This document shows, in pieces, positions 31,001-40,902 of a stretch of 64,000 nt of DNA. The stretch spans positions 62,001 to 126,000 of the forward strand of contig NC_015581.1 of NCBI RefSeq assembly GCF_000214825.1. Direction: 5' to 3'. Position 1 is the first letter of the stretch. Each line of letters begins with the position of its first letter. The notes under the pieces were generated by a model. That model made no database searches. It saw only the letters and a program-made list of their open reading frames with translations, and was not told where the DNA came from. The stretch comes from Thiomicrospira cyclica ALM1 (lineage in GTDB: Bacteria; Pseudomonadota; Gammaproteobacteria; Thiomicrospirales; Thiomicrospiraceae). Both the position numbers and the translations under genes were made by a program.

Positions 31001-31111
31001 TTTGCAACGATATTAATTCTATTGGTTATTCCCGCGTTATTATCTCTCTACGAAGGCGGCGCTAAGCGGGTTGAGGGCTGGCTAAAGCGCTCTACCCAAC
31101 GCGCAATTTGA
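28001..31111 (+). CDS. RND-superfamily efflux permease (AcrB/HAE family)
   Basis: Proton-driven exporter of 1036 aa with the expected two halves. TM1 is followed by a porter domain starting LNVQFFPNFDLDYAQVRVIW, with PGANAQDVEQSVTNPIERVL close to the family pattern. A helix bundle contains LFALIMALGIIVDDAIVVGEDAL, with the twin Asp residues of the proton relay in TM4. A second half has LSLFGLFGLAGIVVNNAIILV. The substrate is not predictable, although family relatives export drugs, metals or lipids. It is coupled to the adaptor gene upstream. Two CAGGCCTG motifs occur, both encoding MQAW. Confidence 0.92.
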   Translation: MSKHSRRGLIGLFTYHKVAANLLMLLMMLAGAVALMRLNVQFFPNFDLDYAQVRVIWPGANAQDVEQSVTNPIERVLRTVENLDEMTSTSALGSSLVTLKFKEGTDMIEAVDQVRQRVTELRNLPQDIQTPTIERILRYEPIAKVLLLGQPGDADGLREMARQFERELLDRGVDRVTFRGRPIEELAIELPLAKQQAYQLSIAQVAEQVSSISRDVPAGQIGFSDATRDVRALEQRREVNHFADLPLQVSDTEQLRLGDVAQVILRPVREAAYLRVDDRPVIELSLQRSESGDTLASSRIMQAWLDDTLPHLPQGVDLVVYDETWSLVKERIMLLVKNGLGGLLLVLAILYIFLNGRVAFWVAVGIPVSFLATLMVLYLAGGSINMISLFALIMALGIIVDDAIVVGEDALTHFEQGESPGEAAAGGAKRMFTPVMASSLTTIAAFLPLMIIGGEIGGILIAIPMVIISVILVSLVQCFLVLPGHLRFGLGLFNGTEPKWRKRWDAAFGRFRQVYFRAVIRWVLNNRMSMVAMTFSLILLIIGLIAGGRLSFTFFPSPESNRINASVQFVSGTPEQVTADFMRQVYQALREVEAELEPGIVKTAVLAYNQGSSASSGVYGAMQIELIPSDRRQTRNITLMQAWRERVPTAPGLENFNIAAQTGGPPGRDIQIQFTGADAERLKLASEALQAVIEDLPGVSGVSDDLPYGRQQMVYQLTPYAQALGFTTSSIGSQLSSALSGQLAQIFTLGEDEIEVRVMLPREEQAQLALLNQLQLVAPNGEFVNLSQLVEWRTQQGFDVLRHFNGQLAVTVLGDVDRSQNNANQILANLQDTVLPELQQRYGVNYSLEGTAKNQSNTFGDMLIGLMLGLVLIYIILAWVFQSYGWPLVVMLAIPLGLIGAILGHYVMGIGLTILSLFGLFGLAGIVVNNAIILVSFYQRLLAEGLSVNEALEEASVQRLRAVLVTSLTTIAGLTPLLFETSLQAQFLIPMAVSIAFGLAFATILILLVIPALLSLYEGGAKRVEGWLKRSTQRAI

Positions 31112-31276
31112 TGCTAAATGACGCCCCCACTTGAAGAATCTTGCAAATTAAGCGAAAATAACTAACTATTTGTGTTTGAAATAGCAAGGCGCAGGTCTGC
31201 TTATTCGGTTATAAAGACCCCGGTATACCCCGGTTTCAAACACCCCCGAATTTTTTTAATGATTGAGGACGTTGAT

Positions 31277-33286
31277 ATGCCAACTCGTAGAGAACTCGCT
31301 AACGCTATCCGTGCGTTAAGCATGGATGCGGTACAAAAAGCCAAATCAGGACATCCTGGTGCCCCAATGGGGATGGCTGATATTGCCGAGGTTCTGTGGA
31401 ACAGCCACATGAAATACAACCCAAAAAATTCAAACTGGGCCGACCGTGATCGTTTCGTACTATCGAACGGCCATGGCTCTATGTTGATTTATTCTCTACT
31501 GCACTTAACCGGTTTTGAGTTAGGTATCGAAGATATCAAACAATTCCGTCAGCTTCATTCAAAAACAGCCGGTCACCCAGAATACGGTTATGCCGATGGC
31601 ATCGAAACCACCACCGGTCCACTAGGTCAAGGTGTTACTAATGCCGTGGGTATGGCGATTGCAGAACGCACATTAGGCGCGCAGTTCAACCGCCCAGGTT
31701 ACCCAGTTGTAAATCACCACACCTATGTATTCTTGGGCGACGGTTGCTTGATGGAAGGCTTGTCGCATGAATCTTGTGCAATGGCCGGTGCTTTAGGTCT
31801 AGGTAAGTTAGTTGCCTTCTGGGACGACAACAACATCTCTATCGACGGTCACATCGACGAGTGGATGGAACAAGACGTACCGGGTCGTTTTGAATCTTAC
31901 GGCTGGCACGTGATCCGTGGTGTTGATGGTCATAACGCAGAAGCGGTGGATGCCGCTATCCATGAAGCTAAATCGATTCAAGACAAGCCAACGCTCATTT
32001 GTACCAAAACCACCATCGGTTTCGGTTCGCCAAACCTATGTGGCACGCACGATTGTCACGGCGCACCACTAGGTGACCAAGAAATTGCCCTAACGCGTGA
32101 AAACCTAGGCTGGAATCACGAGCCTTTCGTTATCCCGCAAGACATTTATGATGGTTGGGATCACACTGCAAAAGGCGCTGAAGAAGAAGCCGCTTGGAAT
32201 GAAATGTTTGCCGGCTACGCAAAAGAATACCCAGAATTGGCGTCTGAATTCAAACGTCGTATGTCAGGCGAATTACCGGCCAACTTCGAAGTCGAAATGA
32301 ACAAGTTCATTGCCAAAACGCAAGCCGATATGCCAAACATTGCCTCACGTAAAGCGTCACAAAACGCGATTGAAGCCATGGGACCATTATTGCCAGAACT
32401 ATTTGGTGGTTCAGCCGACCTAACCGGTTCTAACCTAACCAACTGGTCAGGCACGGTTAAAGTAAACAAAAACAATGCTAACGGTAACTACATCTCTTGG
32501 GGTGTGCGTGAATTTGGTATGGCCCACATGATGAACGGTATGGTCCTTCATGGTGGCTTCAAGGTTTACGGTGCAACCTTCCTAATGTTCATGGAATTCA
32601 TGCGTAACGCGTTACGTATGTCAGCACTGATGAAAATCGGCACCATCTATGTTTATACTCACGACTCGATTGGTCTGGGTGAAGACGGCCCAACTCATCA
32701 GCCAGTAGAGCAAATTGCGACCATGCGCATGATTCCACGTTTCCAGACCTGGCGTGCTTGTGATGCGGTGGAATCAGCGGTATCTTGGAAAGTGGCTGTG
32801 ATGCGTAACGAAGCGCCAACCGCGTTGGTCTTTTCGCGTCAAAACCTAACCCCACAACCACGTACCGATGCGCAGGTTAAAAACATCGAGAAGGGCGGTT
32901 ATGTCCTAAAAGATTGCAACTGCGAAGGCGCGTGCGAAGCACAATTGATTATTATCGCGACCGGTTCGGAAGTTGATCTAGCGGTGAAAGCGGCCGATCA
33001 GTTGAATGCCGCAGGGACTAAAGTACGCGTGGTATCTATGCCATGTCCAGAAATGTTCGCCGCGCAAGACCAAGCCTATCAAGATTCGGTCTTGATTCCA
33101 GGTGTTAAGCGTTTAGCGGTAGAAGCGGGCGTAACAGCTTACTGGTACAAGTGGGTTGGTTTAGACGGTGATGTGGTTGGTATCGACACCTTCGGTGAAT
33201 CCGCACCCGCTGGCGAGCTATTTAAAGAATTTGGTTTCACGGTAGAAAACGTCGTAGCAAAAGCTCAGGCGCTCATTGCGAAATAA
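31277..33286 (+). CDS. tkt: transketolase
   Basis: Thiamine-diphosphate enzyme of the Calvin and pentose phosphate cycles. The 669-aa product from the ATG preceded by GAGGAC has [24 protein letters not shown] at the start, the ThDP-binding [14 protein letters not shown]...[10 protein letters not shown] region, [20 protein letters not shown], and [20 protein letters not shown]-like sequence. A longer in-frame reading that begins in the intergenic region is rejected. Codon use is strongly biased (many CTA and GGT codons), suggesting high expression. It heads the carbon block tkt-gap-pgk-pyk-fba. Confidence 0.96.
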   Translation: MPTRRELANAIRALSMDAVQKAKSGHPGAPMGMADIAEVLWNSHMKYNPKNSNWADRDRFVLSNGHGSMLIYSLLHLTGFELGIEDIKQFRQLHSKTAGHPEYGYADGIETTTGPLGQGVTNAVGMAIAERTLGAQFNRPGYPVVNHHTYVFLGDGCLMEGLSHESCAMAGALGLGKLVAFWDDNNISIDGHIDEWMEQDVPGRFESYGWHVIRGVDGHNAEAVDAAIHEAKSIQDKPTLICTKTTIGFGSPNLCGTHDCHGAPLGDQEIALTRENLGWNHEPFVIPQDIYDGWDHTAKGAEEEAAWNEMFAGYAKEYPELASEFKRRMSGELPANFEVEMNKFIAKTQADMPNIASRKASQNAIEAMGPLLPELFGGSADLTGSNLTNWSGTVKVNKNNANGNYISWGVREFGMAHMMNGMVLHGGFKVYGATFLMFMEFMRNALRMSALMKIGTIYVYTHDSIGLGEDGPTHQPVEQIATMRMIPRFQTWRACDAVESAVSWKVAVMRNEAPTALVFSRQNLTPQPRTDAQVKNIEKGGYVLKDCNCEGACEAQLIIIATGSEVDLAVKAADQLNAAGTKVRVVSMPCPEMFAAQDQAYQDSVLIPGVKRLAVEAGVTAYWYKWVGLDGDVVGIDTFGESAPAGELFKEFGFTVENVVAKAQALIAK

Positions 33287-33342
33287 TCGATTTTAAATTT
33301 ATGTTTGTTAACTAAAAAAGGGCTACGGCCCGACTGAAAACT

Positions 33343-33360
33343 CGGCACTTGTGCCGGTTT
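33343..33360 (+). terminator. short hairpin between tkt and gap
   Basis: CGGCAC-TT-GTGCCG with a following GTTTT. It may be a weak terminator or an RNA-processing site that sets separate tkt and gap mRNA levels. Confidence 0.4.
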
Positions 33361-33370
33361 TCCTCAATAG

Positions 33371-34378
<1,008 letters not shown>

Positions 34379-34388
34379 GGAGCCACCT

Positions 34389-35567
34389 ATGTCTTTTATT
34401 CGTATGGCAGATTTGGATCTTAAGGGCAAGCGCGTCTTAATTCGTGCTGACCTTAACGTGCCAGTTAAAAATGGCGTTGTCACCTCAGATGCGCGTATTC
34501 GTGCCTCTATGAAAACCTTTGAAGCGGCCATGAAGGCCGGTGCCAAAGTGATGGTCATGTCGCATCTAGGTCGTCCCGTAGAAGGTGAGTTTTCAGCAGA
34601 AAATTCATTGGCGCCGGTTGCGGCAAACCTATCCGAAAAATTGGGCAAAAACGTTCGTCTGATCAAAGACTACTTAAACGGTGGTTTTGATGTGGCTGAT
34701 GGTGAGCTAGTGCTACTAGAAAACGTCCGTTTCAACGTCGGGGAAGGCAAAAACACCGAAGAGTTATCGAAAAAATACGCCGCATTGTGTGATGTTTATG
34801 TGATGGATGCTTTCGGTACCGCTCACCGTGCGCAGGGTTCTACCCACGGCGCCGGTGTCTATGCCCCCGTTGCTTGTGCCGGCCTGTTATTAACTGAAGA
34901 ACTTGATGCACTAACCAAGGCCTTAAAAGAGCCTGCGCGTCCATTAGTGGCGATTGTCGGCGGTTCTAAGGTTTCAACTAAGTTAACCGTGCTTGAGTCG
35001 CTATCACAAGTGGTTGACCAGTTGGTTGTTGGTGGTGGTATTGCCAACACCTTCATTAAGGCCGCTGGCCACAATGTCGGTAAGTCACTATGTGAAGATG
35101 ATTTGGTGCCAACCGCTAACAAGCTAAACGAGATTATGAACGCACGTAATGCGTCTATTCCCGTGGCTGTTGACGTTGTAACCGGTAAAGAATTCTCTGA
35201 AACCGCGGCGGCGGAAACCAAATCAGTTGCTGATGTAGCGGATGACGATATGATTTTCGATATCGGGCCAAAATCAGCCGCAGAATTAGCTGAAATAATC
35301 AAAAACGCCGGCACCGTGGTATGGAACGGTCCCGTGGGCGTGTTTGAGTTTGATCAGTTTGGAGCAGGAACTAAAACCATCTCTAAAGCGATTGCCGAAT
35401 CCAAAGCCTTCTCAATTGCTGGCGGTGGTGACACCCTAGCCGCGATTGATAAGTATGGCATTGCGGATCAAGTGTCTTACATTTCAACCGGCGGTGGTGC
35501 CTTCCTTGAATTCTTGGAAGGCAAAAAACTACCTGCCGTTGAAATGCTGGAACAACGCGCGAAGTAA
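34389..35567 (+). CDS. pgk: phosphoglycerate kinase
   Basis: Phosphorylates 3-phosphoglycerate in the Calvin direction. The 392-aa protein from the ATG after TAAGGAG matches family length. It has [64 protein letters not shown] and the nucleotide-binding [12 protein letters not shown]-like [14 protein letters not shown]. It begins 10 nt after gap and is certainly cotranscribed. A hairpin formed by two facing AGGCCTG motifs follows its stop codon. Confidence 0.97.
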   Translation: MSFIRMADLDLKGKRVLIRADLNVPVKNGVVTSDARIRASMKTFEAAMKAGAKVMVMSHLGRPVEGEFSAENSLAPVAANLSEKLGKNVRLIKDYLNGGFDVADGELVLLENVRFNVGEGKNTEELSKKYAALCDVYVMDAFGTAHRAQGSTHGAGVYAPVACAGLLLTEELDALTKALKEPARPLVAIVGGSKVSTKLTVLESLSQVVDQLVVGGGIANTFIKAAGHNVGKSLCEDDLVPTANKLNEIMNARNASIPVAVDVVTGKEFSETAAAETKSVADVADDDMIFDIGPKSAAELAEIIKNAGTVVWNGPVGVFEFDQFGAGTKTISKAIAESKAFSIAGGGDTLAAIDKYGIADQVSYISTGGGAFLEFLEGKKLPAVEMLEQRAK

Positions 35568-35584
35568 GTAACACAAAGTACTAA

Positions 35585-35612
35585 TCCAGGCCTGCTGTTA
35601 GCAGGCCTGGTT
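35585..35612 (+). terminator. pgk terminator built from two facing AGCAGGCCTGG motifs
   Basis: CCAGGCCTGCT-GTT-AGCAGGCCTGG is a perfect 11-bp stem with a 3-nt loop, 18 nt after the pgk stop, followed by TTCTATC. The stem is very stable but the T-run is poor, so it may end transcription, stabilise the 3' end, or serve the motif's own unknown role. Confidence 0.65.
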
Positions 35613-35807
35613 CTATCAACAAACACTGTTGTAAAACGGTCATCTTATTGTTATCAGTTAAATAAGGATGACTCGAGAAGTGAATTGAACCAAGGCCGGA
35701 CGGGTCTTTCCCCAGCTAGGGGGCAGTTTATTTTACGAGACATCTTGCAACTGCCACACTAAGACGTAGTTTAGCAAACAGTCAAACACATAAGGAAACA
35801 TGCCAAG

Positions 35808-37250
35808 ATGGCTGAAACACTTCGTAGAACAAAAATTGTCGCCACCCTTGGGCCAGCGACCGATCGTCCCGGTGAACTGGAACGTATTATCCTCGCCGGT
35901 GTTGATGTGGTGCGTATTAATATGTCACACGGTAACCCGGAAGATCATTTACTTCGCGCCCAAAATATTCGCGAAACCGCCGCTCGCGTTAATCGCGAAG
36001 TGGCCATTTTGGTTGATTTGCAAGGACCAAAAATCCGGATTGCCAAATTCAAAAATGGCCCGATTGAACTCAATGACGGCGACCAATTTGCCTTAGATAA
36101 CAACGTCGCCAATGATGCCGGTAATCAACAAGAAGTGGGGTTAACCTACAAAAACCTGCCTTATGACGTTAAAGCTGACGATCTGTTGTTACTAGACGAT
36201 GGCCGGATTGTGATGAAGGTCAATCAAGTGGTTGGCGAGCGCGTTGAATGTACCGTCACCGTGGGCGGTACCTTGTCCAATAACAAGGGTATTAACCTGC
36301 ATGGCGGCGGCTTATCCGCCAGCGCATTAACCGAAAAAGACAAGGAAGACATCCTAACCGCCGCTAAAATTGATGCCGACTACCTAGCCTTGTCCTTTCC
36401 CCGTTCTGCGGAAGATGTCGACTACTGCCGCAGCCTGGCCGAACAAGCCGGTCTAAAATGCGGTATTGTGTCTAAAATCGAACGTGCCGAAGCCGTGGCT
36501 GATGACGCAACTCTGGATGGCATTATCCTCGCCTCGGATGTGGTGATGATTGCCCGTGGTGACCTCGGTGTCGAAGTGGGTGATACCCAATTACCGGCCC
36601 TGCAAAAGAAAATTATCAAACGCGCACGTCAATTAAACCGTGTCACCATCACCGCGACCCAGATGATGGAAACCATGATTGACAACGCCATCCCAACCCG
36701 CGCAGAAGTCTTTGACGTCGCCAACGCGGTGATGGACGGTACCGATGCGGTGATGCTATCTGGCGAAACCGCGACCGGTCGCTCGCCGCACCAGGTCGTT
36801 GCGACCATGGCCAAAATTTGTCATGAAGCGGAAAAATCGCGGTCAACCCGCCATTCTACCCACCGCATCGAAGAAACTTTCCAAGCGGTTGACGAAACCA
36901 TTGCGATGGCAACCATGTACGCGGCCAACCACTTTAATGTCAAATGCATTGCTGCCTTAACCGAATCGGGTAACACCGCTTTGTTAATGTCGCGCATCAG
37001 TTCGGGCATGCCGATTTTCGCCCTAACCCCGCATCAGGCCACCCGTCGTAAGGTGTGTATGTATCGCGGTGTTTATCCGTCGATAGTTGATTTTGCCAAC
37101 CTAAGCGACGAGGAAGTTACCCAATCGATCTTAAGTCAGCTTAAGCAGTTTGGCCGGGTTAACAGCGGTGATTTGGCGATTGTAACTCGTGGCCAAACCC
37201 AGGGCGAAATGGGTGGCACCAATCGCATGGAAATTGTTAAAGTACCTTAA
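35808..37250 (+). CDS. pyk: pyruvate kinase
   Basis: Makes pyruvate and ATP from phosphoenolpyruvate. The 480-aa protein has RRTKIVATLGPATDRPGELE at the start, VVRINMSHGNPEDH, VDLQGPKIRIAKF, the substrate site GIVSKIERAEAV, MIARGDLGVEVG, ITATQMMETMIDNAIPTRAEVFDVANAV and a C-terminal regulatory domain. AAGGAAACATGCCAAG precedes the ATG. It sits between pgk and fba, an arrangement typical of cbb-linked central carbon clusters, although a 240-nt structured gap separates it from pgk. Confidence 0.96.
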   Translation: MAETLRRTKIVATLGPATDRPGELERIILAGVDVVRINMSHGNPEDHLLRAQNIRETAARVNREVAILVDLQGPKIRIAKFKNGPIELNDGDQFALDNNVANDAGNQQEVGLTYKNLPYDVKADDLLLLDDGRIVMKVNQVVGERVECTVTVGGTLSNNKGINLHGGGLSASALTEKDKEDILTAAKIDADYLALSFPRSAEDVDYCRSLAEQAGLKCGIVSKIERAEAVADDATLDGIILASDVVMIARGDLGVEVGDTQLPALQKKIIKRARQLNRVTITATQMMETMIDNAIPTRAEVFDVANAVMDGTDAVMLSGETATGRSPHQVVATMAKICHEAEKSRSTRHSTHRIEETFQAVDETIAMATMYAANHFNVKCIAALTESGNTALLMSRISSGMPIFALTPHQATRRKVCMYRGVYPSIVDFANLSDEEVTQSILSQLKQFGRVNSGDLAIVTRGQTQGEMGGTNRMEIVKVP

Positions 37251-37302
37251 TCTTAATGCAAGTTAAGTTAAATTTTTTAAACTAAAAAAAGGAGTATCGC
37301 AT

Positions 37303-38367
37303 ATGGCGATGATTACACTTCGTGAATTGATGGACTACGCAGCAGAACATAGCTTTGGTATGCCAGCGTTTAACGTAAACAACATGGAACAAGTACGCGC
37401 AATCATGCGTGCCGCTGACGCAGTAAACTCACCAGTCATTCTGCAGGGTTCTGCTGGTGCACGTAAATATGCCGGCGAGCCAATGCTTCGTCACATGGTA
37501 GCCGCGGCTGTTGAAATGTACCCACACATTCCAGTGGTTATGCACCAAGACCACGGCTCTGATGTGGGCGTCTGTTTACGCGCGATCCAGTCTGGCTTCA
37601 CCTCGGTGATGATGGACGGTTCTTTAATGTCAGACATGAAAACCCCCGCTTCTTATGAATACAACGCTGGCATTACTGCCGAAGTTGTGAAGATTGCTCA
37701 TGCCGGTGGTGTGTCTGTAGAAGGCGAATTGGGTTGTTTGGGTTCATTAGAAACTGGCATGATGGGTGAAGAAGACGGACACGGTTCTGATGAAAAACTA
37801 GACCATTCAGCACTTTTGACTGATCCAGAAGAAGCGGCTCAGTTTGTACGTGAAACCAACGTCGACTGTTTAGCCGTAGCGGTAGGTACCTCCCACGGTG
37901 CGTACAAGTTCACTTCTAAGCCGTCTGATGACGTTTTGAAAATTGACCAGATCAAAAAAATCCATGCGCGTATCCCAACCACTCATTTGGTTATGCACGG
38001 TTCTTCGTCAGTACCAGAAGAATGGTTAAGCATCATCAACAACTACGGTGGTGACATGGGTCAAACCTATGGTGTACCTGTAGAAGCGATTGTTGAAGGG
38101 ATTAAGTACGGTGTGCGTAAAGTGAACATCGATACCGACCTACGTATGGCCTCAACCGGTGCGATTCGTAAGCACTTGGCGGAAAACACGTCAAACTTCG
38201 ACCCACGTAAATTCTTCAAAGCGGCCGAAGACGCGATGATGGAAATCTGTAAAGCACGTTTTGAAGCCTTTGGTTGTGCCGGCCATGCGTCTAAAATCAA
38301 AGCGTCTGGTTTAGAAGTGATGCAATCTCGTTATGCGTCAGGTTCATTAGACCAGAAGGTCGTTTAA
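37303..38367 (+). CDS. fba: fructose-bisphosphate aldolase, class II
   Basis: Zinc-dependent aldolase that makes fructose 1,6-bisphosphate and, in the Calvin cycle, sedoheptulose 1,7-bisphosphate. The 354-aa protein has [16 protein letters not shown], the metal-binding [43 protein letters not shown] and HGSSSVP. This is the long, Calvin-type class II form. GGAG lies 9 nt before the ATG. It is the last gene of the carbon block; a hairpin array and then a terminator follow. Confidence 0.95.
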   Translation: MAMITLRELMDYAAEHSFGMPAFNVNNMEQVRAIMRAADAVNSPVILQGSAGARKYAGEPMLRHMVAAAVEMYPHIPVVMHQDHGSDVGVCLRAIQSGFTSVMMDGSLMSDMKTPASYEYNAGITAEVVKIAHAGGVSVEGELGCLGSLETGMMGEEDGHGSDEKLDHSALLTDPEEAAQFVRETNVDCLAVAVGTSHGAYKFTSKPSDDVLKIDQIKKIHARIPTTHLVMHGSSSVPEEWLSIINNYGGDMGQTYGVPVEAIVEGIKYGVRKVNIDTDLRMASTGAIRKHLAENTSNFDPRKFFKAAEDAMMEICKARFEAFGCAGHASKIKASGLEVMQSRYASGSLDQKVV

Positions 38368-38402
38368 GCCTGGTTGTAAACCAGGCCATTACCCGGCCTG
38401 GT
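38368..38402 (+). repeat. degenerate three-arm GCCTGGT/ACCAGGC array after fba
   Basis: Arm 1 GCCTGGTT (38368-38375), arm 2 AACCAGGCC (38379-38387) and arm 3 GGCCTGGT (38395-38402). Arm 2 can pair perfectly with either neighbour, so two exclusive hairpins are possible. The arms are partial copies of the CAGGCCTGG motif. Confidence 0.6.
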
Positions 38403-38414
38403 GCTGCCACCAAA

Positions 38415-38439
38415 AACTCGAACTTGTTTCGGGTTTTTT
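38415..38439 (+). terminator. intrinsic terminator of the carbon block
   Basis: ACTCGAA-CTTG-TTTCGGGT, a stem with G-T wobble, is followed by a run of six T residues 48 nt after the fba stop codon. Confidence 0.75.
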
Positions 38440-38532
38440 ATTAGCAACGACTTATAAATCGCACGGCTTTGGGCTATAACTGTTGCAAAAAAACAACAGA
38501 TGCAAATTTTGTTTAAAAATATTCCCCAGACC

Positions 38533-38561
38533 TTGCACTGACCAACAAAAATCCGTATTGT
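38533..38561 (+). promoter_or_regulatory. possible promoter of the porin gene
   Basis: TTGCAC, a 17-nt spacer and TATTGT, about 70 nt before the porin ATG. This is the best sigma70-like match in the 190-nt gap; the match is moderate. Confidence 0.35.
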
Positions 38562-38631
38562 CATCATCAAGCCGAGCCATTAGAGCCCGGTAATTAACGA
38601 AATACACTAACTTTTAAATAAGGAAGACAGC

Positions 38632-39684
38632 ATGAAAAAGAATATTCTTGCAGTAGCCATCGCTGGCGCAATGGCCGTTCCATTTGCAGCAAACGCTTCA
38701 GCTCCAACCCTATACGGTCAAATGAACATTGCAGTTGACTCAGTCACTGACAACGGTTCTGCAGTAGTAAACCGTAACTCACGTTTAGGCGTTAAGGGTT
38801 CTGAAGACGTTGGTAATGGCCTTAAGGTGGTATACCAGTTCGAAACTACCTTGGTTGCAAATGGTGGTGATAACGGTGGTTTTGGTGGTCAGCGTAATAC
38901 CTTCGTAGGTGTTGCGGGTGGTTTTGGTACCGTTATCGCCGGTCGTCATGACACGCCATTACGTATGATTCAGCCTAACGACCGTTTTAACGACTCTGCA
39001 TACCTAGGTAATAACACTGGTCGTTTCGGTGGCTTAAACTTGGGTGGAGATGCTAACTTTTCTGGTGAAGATCGCGTAGACAATGTAGTAGTTTATATTT
39101 CCCCAAACATCAATGGTTTCCAAGTTAGTTTGGCCGGTATTACAGATGCCGAAGAACCTAAAAATCAGGCACTAGGCAATGGCTATTCGGCTTCACTTTC
39201 TTACGGTTCTAAGCGTAATGGTTTGTATGCCGCAATTGGTTTAACGCAAGCCACCAAAGATCTTTATGCTGCAGGCGAAAATATTGATCAGCAAAATACC
39301 CGTGCTGTCGTTCAGTACTCTGACGCTGGTTTAGTGGTTTCGGCTATGTACAATGGTGTTAACACTAAGAAAGTTGAAATTGACGGTGAGCGTTCAGACC
39401 TTGGTAACCATAGTAACATCGTATTAGGTGCGGCCTACACCATGGGTGACTTCACCCCACGTGCTAAAGTTGCATTTGTATCTTATGATGACATCGTTAT
39501 CGAAGATGAAAAGTTTAAAACAAAAGATGCGACTAACTATACAATCGGTTTAGATTACGCACTAGGCAAGAAAACCCGTACTTTTGTAGAGTATGGTGTT
39601 CTTGATAAGAACAGCTTAAGTGGTGTTCGTGTTAATGACAAGTCAACTGACGTGTTCACTGTTGGTATCGCTCACAGCTTCTAA
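38632..39684 (+). CDS. general porin, outer-membrane beta-barrel
   Basis: A 350-aa Gram-negative trimeric-porin-type protein. The signal peptide MKKNILAVAIAGAMAVPFAA is cleaved after NAS. The mature start APTLYGQMNIAVDSVTDNG and NSRLGVKGSEDVGNGLKVVYQFE are hallmarks of the porin_4/OmpC-like family. Strong beta alternation runs to a C-terminal VGIAHSF ending in the aromatic needed for barrel insertion. AAGGAAG precedes the ATG. Codon bias suggests abundant expression. It is monocistronic, closed by a strong terminator. Confidence 0.93.
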   Translation: MKKNILAVAIAGAMAVPFAANASAPTLYGQMNIAVDSVTDNGSAVVNRNSRLGVKGSEDVGNGLKVVYQFETTLVANGGDNGGFGGQRNTFVGVAGGFGTVIAGRHDTPLRMIQPNDRFNDSAYLGNNTGRFGGLNLGGDANFSGEDRVDNVVVYISPNINGFQVSLAGITDAEEPKNQALGNGYSASLSYGSKRNGLYAAIGLTQATKDLYAAGENIDQQNTRAVVQYSDAGLVVSAMYNGVNTKKVEIDGERSDLGNHSNIVLGAAYTMGDFTPRAKVAFVSYDDIVIEDEKFKTKDATNYTIGLDYALGKKTRTFVEYGVLDKNSLSGVRVNDKSTDVFTVGIAHSF

Positions 39685-39743
39685 TTTTGTTCCGAGTTCG
39701 CTCGGACAGCTTGGAACTGTAGCACTAGCCTAACGGCTAAAAA

Positions 39744-39765
39744 CCCCGCCCCGGCGGGGTTTTTT
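39744..39765. terminator. strong terminator after the porin gene
   Basis: CCCCGCC-CC-GGCGGGG stem with T6 on the plus strand and an A-tract on the 5' side, so it could act in both directions between convergent genes. Confidence 0.92.
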
Positions 39766-39792
39766 AATCCCCAAACAAAACCAAAACAACAA

Positions 39793-39810
39793 CGCCCCAA
39801 AATCGGGGCG
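39793..39810 (-). terminator. terminator of the Rpn-family gene
   Basis: CGCCCC-AAAATC-GGGGCG. On the minus strand it is followed by a T-rich tail (TTGTTGTTTTGG), 39 nt beyond the stop codon of the Rpn-family gene. Confidence 0.55.
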
Positions 39811-39848
39811 TGGTAAAAAGCATCAACAATGTAAAGCTGTCTTACAAC

Positions 39849-40799
39849 CTAAGACTTAGACTGCTCGTGTTTATTAAGGTAGTCGATTAGGTCATCTAGC
39901 GGGACTTTTAATTTTGTCGCCGCGTCTTTAACAGAAATACCAAAGTCCTTAACCATCGTTTGCGCAGCTTCAAGTTTGCCTTCGAGTTTGCCTTCTTGCT
40001 GTCCCTTCATCCAGCCTTCTTGCTGTCCCTTCATCCAGCCTTCTTGCATCGCGATGCGTTCTACGGATGTGACATACGCCATTTTTTGTTCCTCCTCAAT
40101 CTGGTCGACTAAGACCTTGAATTCAATATCTAAATTATGCGGTAATGTAATCATCCAGTCAATCAGCCGGAAGAGTTCTAGTAGTTGCTGATGCGTGTAG
40201 CCCCGTTGGTATAACAACCGAATCAGTTGTTTTTTAGCATCCAGCTGATGTTCCGGTGCCTTATTCAGCTTGGCGTGCAGTTGTGCGGCGACAATCAATG
40301 CAAACACATTATCGCTGGCATAGAGTTCTTCAAGGCGATCCTGCCAATCAAGCAACTTTACCATCGGAAACTTAAACGAGATTTCACAACCGCCCAGCTC
40401 AAAGCGAAAATGGTCGGGCCGAAATTTTTTATTAACATCGGTTAACACCGCCAAGCTAATGACATCCTTGTCGTACTTGTCGTTAATCCGATAATTATAG
40501 CGATACATCCGCCTTGCAAAATCCGCCTCTGGCTCACCTTGTACTTCAACATGAATTAACACCCAGCGCGCAATGCCATCGGTACATTCCACCTGCACCA
40601 GCTTGTCGGCATAGGTACGGCCATTTTCCGCATTCGGCAGAATCTGTTGCAGTTCTTTATCGAGGAAAATCACTTCGCGCTGCCAGTTAATTAAGGCATA
40701 AACGTGAGGGAACAACAGCGCCAAAAACTCCGGAAAGCGCAGTTCCAGTGCTTCTTTCCACGGGCTGTCGTGGTCTTGGTTATTATTGGATTCAGTCAT
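39849..40799 (-). CDS. Rpn/YhgA-family PD-(D/E)XK nuclease-like protein
   Basis: A 316-aa protein of the Rpn (recombination-promoting nuclease, YhgA-like transposase_31) kind. The N-terminal part has the expected order: SPWKEALELRFPEFLALLFP, then DKLVQVECTDGIARWVLIHVEVQGEPE, which contains the E/Q-x-E of the nuclease core, then FARRMYRYNYRINDKYD. Near residues 250-275 an 8-residue unit EGWMKGQQ is repeated in tandem, followed by EGKLEGKLE, predicting a charged coiled coil. Relatives are often paralogous and phase-variable in copy number. Function here is unknown. Hairpins lie on its downstream side and AT-rich DNA upstream. Confidence 0.78.
   Translation of the reverse strand: MTESNNNQDHDSPWKEALELRFPEFLALLFPHVYALINWQREVIFLDKELQQILPNAENGRTYADKLVQVECTDGIARWVLIHVEVQGEPEADFARRMYRYNYRINDKYDKDVISLAVLTDVNKKFRPDHFRFELGGCEISFKFPMVKLLDWQDRLEELYASDNVFALIVAAQLHAKLNKAPEHQLDAKKQLIRLLYQRGYTHQQLLELFRLIDWMITLPHNLDIEFKVLVDQIEEEQKMAYVTSVERIAMQEGWMKGQQEGWMKGQQEGKLEGKLEAAQTMVKDFGISVKDAATKLKVPLDDLIDYLNKHEQSKS
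39991..40047 (-). repeat. 24-nt in-frame tandem repeat in the Rpn-family gene
   Basis: Two identical 24-nt units (39991-40014 and 40015-40038) plus 9 nt of a third. Each encodes EGWMKGQQ on the minus strand. Being a multiple of three, copy-number change by slippage would keep the frame and vary the coiled-coil length. Confidence 0.9.
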
Positions 40800-40902
40800 A
40801 AGTGCCTAGGTCTTAGAGTGGTTAAGATTTATCAAGGCTTTAATTATACGTAATTTATAGTATTATCTGAGAGTTTTTAATTATTTTACTAGGTGCTGTT
40901 AA

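Noticed and set aside
34859-35314. 151-aa minus-strand open frame inside pgk
   Set aside because: Shadow of the pgk coding sequence, with no RBS and no recognisable protein pattern.
39991-40047. CRISPR-like or promoter repeat
   Set aside because: The units are directly adjacent without spacers, in frame, and translate to a repeated coiled-coil segment of the Rpn-family protein.
39849-40799. Rpn-family gene as part of a transposon or a recently acquired island
   Set aside because: No terminal inverted repeats, target duplication or other mobile genes are visible around it; the hairpins on its downstream side are ordinary terminators.
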